Below, piece by piece: positions 12,399-14,970 of a DNA stretch of 14,970 nucleotides. Location: the NCBI GenBank assembly GCA_029861085.1, contig JAOUAE010000018.1, positions 1 to 14,970 of the forward strand. Direction: 5' to 3'. The notes under the pieces were generated by a model. That model made no database searches, was not told where the DNA came from, and was given only the letters and a program-made list of their open reading frames with translations. The position numbers were made by a program, and so were the translations under genes. The stretch comes from Candidatus Nitrosopumilus sp. (lineage in GTDB: Archaea; Thermoproteota; Nitrososphaeria; Nitrososphaerales; Nitrosopumilaceae). Each line of letters opens with the position of its first letter. The stretch's first letter is position 1.

Positions 12399-13430
12399 AT
12401 GAATGTTTTTAACTTCTTTTCCAGTCCAATTGGATTAGGTCACGTTACTCGAGACATTGCAATTTCAAATAATTTTGAAAATATTTCAACAAATTTTGTA
12501 ACAGGAAGTGGAGCTGCAAAGATTTTAAAAAAAATGAATCTGAAAGTGCAAGATGTATACAATCCGCCTTCGTTTATTATTGAAAATGGCACATTAAAGA
12601 ATCCTGGAAAATGGCTGTGGAGTTATTATCAATACTATAGAGATTGTAAAAATATTTCACAGAAAATTCTTCAAAAAGATAATCCAAATTTGGTGATAAG
12701 TGATGAGGATTTTGCATCACTAACTGTTGCACAGAATATGAAAATTCCAACTGTATTGATTACAGATATTTTAGAAACCCATTTCACTAAAGGATTGACA
12801 TCGTTTATTGAAAAAAAGATGAATAAATCAATGCAAGAAATTATTAAAAAATGTGACACAGTTATTCTTCCTGAAAATGGAGATGATCAGGACAACATTA
12901 GAAAAGTGGGCCCAATAGTCAGACAAACAAATCTTACAAGAGAAGAATTAAGAAAAAAGTTTTCATTTCAAAAAAATACAATAGTTATCAGCATAGGCGG
13001 AACAGATGCAGGATTATTCCTGATTGAAAAAGCATTAGAAGTTATTTCAAAAATCAATCAAGACATGGAAATAGTTATAGTCTCAGGGCCAGCAGTAGAT
13101 AGGAAGTTTGAAAATGTGAGAAATTTAGGCTTTGTGGAAAATCTGCATGAATTAATTTTTGCCGCAGATTTGATAATTTCTTTGGCTGGAAAATCAACCA
13201 TAGATGAGGCCAGAACATATGGAACTCCTGCAATATTCATACCAATCAAAGGTCATTTTGAACAAGAGGATAATGCAAGAGAGGAAGGATTTGTTTTTGA
13301 GGATATAAACAGACTAGATGAATTGATTTTAAAAAAACTTGAAGAAAAAAGGAACCGAGTAAATACAGATGGTGCTAAAATTGCATCAGATATTATTAAA
13401 AAATTGATGAGTTGTCAATCAAATGCTTAA
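12399..13430 (+). CDS. MurG/UGT-like glycosyltransferase (GT-B fold)
   Basis: This 343-residue protein looks like a two-domain GT-B glycosyltransferase related to MurG and UDP-glucuronosyltransferases. The N-terminal acceptor domain begins with FFSSPIGLGHVTRDIA, a Gly-His loop typical of the fold (residues 6-21). The donor domain starts near residue 194 (IVISIGGTDAGLFLIEKAL). It carries the C-terminal nucleotide-sugar motif GFVENLHELIFAADLIIS and LAGKSTIDEARTYGTPAI near 244-279, then IPIKGHFEQEDNA. It has no membrane segment or signal peptide, so it probably works in the cytoplasm or at the inner membrane face on glycolipid or glycoprotein precursors. The donor sugar is not predictable. The gene precedes aspartate kinase by 30 bases on the same strand and may share its transcript, though a functional link is not obvious. 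A weak TATA-like AAATATAG about 33 bases before the ATG may drive it. Confidence 0.75.
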   Translation: MNVFNFFSSPIGLGHVTRDIAISNNFENISTNFVTGSGAAKILKKMNLKVQDVYNPPSFIIENGTLKNPGKWLWSYYQYYRDCKNISQKILQKDNPNLVISDEDFASLTVAQNMKIPTVLITDILETHFTKGLTSFIEKKMNKSMQEIIKKCDTVILPENGDDQDNIRKVGPIVRQTNLTREELRKKFSFQKNTIVISIGGTDAGLFLIEKALEVISKINQDMEIVIVSGPAVDRKFENVRNLGFVENLHELIFAADLIISLAGKSTIDEARTYGTPAIFIPIKGHFEQEDNAREEGFVFEDINRLDELILKKLEEKRNRVNTDGAKIASDIIKKLMSCQSNA

Positions 13431-13460
13431 TAGAAGGCCAATTGGTCTTGATAAGATACT

Positions 13461-14876
13461 ATGACCAAGTTGATAGTTGCCAAATTTGGTGGTAGTGCAA
13501 TAGGTCCAAATGGTGAGACTATTCCAAAAATTATTCAACGCATTACTAATTTGAAGAAAGATTCCAAAATTATTGCAGTTTTTTCAGCACCATTGACAAT
13601 ACATAATGGAAAAAAACGTTCACTTACTGATGTAATTTTAGAACAGGGCAGAAATGCAGAAAATGGAATTTCCCCATCTTTAGATATTGTAAAATCAACT
13701 TATCAAAAAATTTTGGAAATGGTGAATTCTGAAAATAAGGAAAACTGTAAAAATACTATTGATTTTCATCTAAAAAAGGCACAAAAAGCATTAGATGAAG
13801 CATTAGAAAACAAGGAATTTGGTAATGAAGTACGATCACAAGCCTTAGCATTTTCAGGAGAGATTTTGATGTCACATGTAATGAACCACATTATGAGAAG
13901 TAACGATATCAAAGCTGAAGCAATAGAGTTTGAAGATTGGCCAATTATTACTGATGATAATATCGAATTTACAAATTTCCTTGCTTCAGAATCTAGAGAA
14001 AAAATAGACAAAACAGCAGAATTGGTAGAGAAAAATGAAGTGGTTACCATTGGAGGATTTATTGGAAAAACAATAGATAATGTAACTACTACATATGAGC
14101 GCGGAGGTTCAGATAGGACAGCAGCAGATCTAGGAATATTGTTTCATAAAAAATATGAAACAAGTGTGGACTTTGAAAAAGACAGTGCAGTAGTTTCTGC
14201 AGATCCAAAAATCGTAGAGTCAGAATTAAGAGAAATTATTCAATTATCATACAATGAAGCAAGGCTTGCAGGAATGTTTGGAATGAAAATTTTGGATCCT
14301 ATTGCAATAAAAGAAATTGTGGAGAATGGGGTAGATATGCCAATTACCATTACAAATATGAAAGATCCAGAAAAAACTACTACAATAAAAAGAGAATTGG
14401 ATAAACAGAAAGGACATCCAATAAAAATAGTGACAGGAAAAGAGAATTGCGCTATTTTTAAAATTGAAACAAGTGCCATTCAAAAATTGTTAACATCGTT
14501 AGAGAAAGACAAACATTATAGTGAATTTATAATTTTATCACCATTTGCAAAAGATGGGATTGAATTTTCTAGAATATTATTCTTAGACGGAGAATATGTA
14601 AAAAGAAATGAAAAATATTTGTTAGGATTTGATTCACTTGCTACAATTACATACAACAGAGGAGTCATCACATTAATTGGAGATGAGATGTGGAGGGTTC
14701 AACAAGTGGCTTCAAGAACTAGTGCAAAAATTGGTGAATCAGGATTAAATATTTTGAATATGGATGCACAAGAAGAGACATCGCGAATAATTATTGTCAT
14801 AGAAGATTCACAAGACAACATAAAAAAGGCTATCAAAGCAGTGCATCAAGAAATTTCAAAAATAAATTTTATTTAA
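13461..14876 (+). CDS. lysC: Aspartate kinase
   Basis: This 471-residue protein phosphorylates aspartate, the first step toward threonine, methionine and (in organisms using the DAP route) lysine. The N-terminal amino-acid-kinase domain has the ATP-binding KFGGSAIG (K8) and the substrate and nucleotide motif YERGGSDRTAADLG (GGSD at 215-218). The C-terminus has two ACT domains, near residues 325-395 and 400-471, the second containing QQVASRTSAKIGESGLNILN. These normally give feedback inhibition by an end product such as threonine or lysine. The length is normal for a monofunctional archaeal enzyme and no homoserine dehydrogenase is fused. The ATG is at 13461, 30 bases after the glycosyltransferase. 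The TAA stop overlaps the next ATG by one base (TAATG), so translation of the two is probably coupled. Confidence 0.92.
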   Translation: MTKLIVAKFGGSAIGPNGETIPKIIQRITNLKKDSKIIAVFSAPLTIHNGKKRSLTDVILEQGRNAENGISPSLDIVKSTYQKILEMVNSENKENCKNTIDFHLKKAQKALDEALENKEFGNEVRSQALAFSGEILMSHVMNHIMRSNDIKAEAIEFEDWPIITDDNIEFTNFLASESREKIDKTAELVEKNEVVTIGGFIGKTIDNVTTTYERGGSDRTAADLGILFHKKYETSVDFEKDSAVVSADPKIVESELREIIQLSYNEARLAGMFGMKILDPIAIKEIVENGVDMPITITNMKDPEKTTTIKRELDKQKGHPIKIVTGKENCAIFKIETSAIQKLLTSLEKDKHYSEFIILSPFAKDGIEFSRILFLDGEYVKRNEKYLLGFDSLATITYNRGVITLIGDEMWRVQQVASRTSAKIGESGLNILNMDAQEETSRIIIVIEDSQDNIKKAIKAVHQEISKINFI

Positions 14877-14970
14877 TGAAAGAGTGGCGTTACGGGCTTT
14901 CACCTGTAAACGCCATCATGGGTTTATTCTTGGACCATTATCTAGATTTAGTCCGGCGTTACCCAAAACA
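14876..14970 (+). CDS. Unidentified gene, first 31 codons (runs off window)
   Basis: An ATG overlapping the aspartate kinase stop by one base opens a frame that stays open to the window end: MKEWRYGLSPVNAIMGLF, then LDHYLDLVRRYPK. The composition is protein-like, with several CGT/CGG arginine codons that are uncommon elsewhere in this AT-rich window. The TAATG arrangement suggests translational coupling with the kinase. I do not recognise the family from 31 residues. The same bases include an inverted repeat (TGGCGTT and AACGCCA around 17 bases, 14885-14915), which could be chance within coding sequence. Confidence 0.6.
   Translation, partial: MKEWRYGLSPVNAIMGLFLDHYLDLVRRYPK

Noticed and set aside
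14885..14915. Inverted repeat TGGCGTT / AACGCCA that could be a terminator after aspartate kinase or part of an RNA gene
   Set aside because: It lies inside an open frame that starts at the overlapping ATG and has good protein composition, and no T-run follows, so coding sequence is the better explanation.

Overview
The window is AT-rich archaeal DNA that most resembles a marine ammonia-oxidising archaeon of the Nitrosopumilus type (Nitrososphaerota, formerly Thaumarchaeota). Three things point there. A 4-hydroxybutyryl-CoA dehydratase start sits next to an ADP-forming acyl-CoA synthetase, the pair known from the thaumarchaeal 3-hydroxypropionate/4-hydroxybutyrate CO2-fixation cycle. TATA-like boxes lie 25-30 bases before several start codons, which fits leaderless transcripts. 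Several small secreted or membrane proteins are of kinds common in this group. The lineage is inferred from gene content, not from a marker-gene comparison.

Layout. Positions 1-2528 (minus strand) hold the two carbon-fixation genes. Positions 2592-4049 (minus) hold a likely four-gene operon: a winged-helix regulator, two small membrane proteins and a minimal RNase HI. A radical SAM gene at 4133-5014 (plus) diverges from it across an 83-base shared promoter region. Positions 5011-8012 (minus) carry a His-rich secreted Ig-like protein, a small winged-helix-like protein and a seven-repeat secreted PKD/Ig-like protein. Positions 8237-9904 (minus) hold a broken metallopeptidase-like remnant behind a secreted metallo-beta-lactamase-fold hydrolase.

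From 9905 to 11675 the window is gene-poor. It contains one intact small membrane protein (DUF5654-like) and several short, interrupted coding-like stretches that look like gene remains. A universal stress protein gene (11676-12113) lies between an intact tRNA-Val(UAC) and a displaced copy of that tRNA's 3' end, the geometry left by integration into a tRNA gene. The right end (12399-14970, plus) is a probable biosynthetic operon: a MurG-like glycosyltransferase, aspartate kinase, and the first 31 codons of an unidentified gene that overlaps the kinase stop by one base.

No CRISPR array, transposase, integrase or rRNA was seen. I did not find a clear new multi-gene system. The best leads are the tRNA-bounded stress-protein segment, the PKD protein whose two ends are complementary parts of one repeat, the recently broken metallopeptidase fragment, and the radical SAM enzyme with CX4CX2C cysteine spacing.
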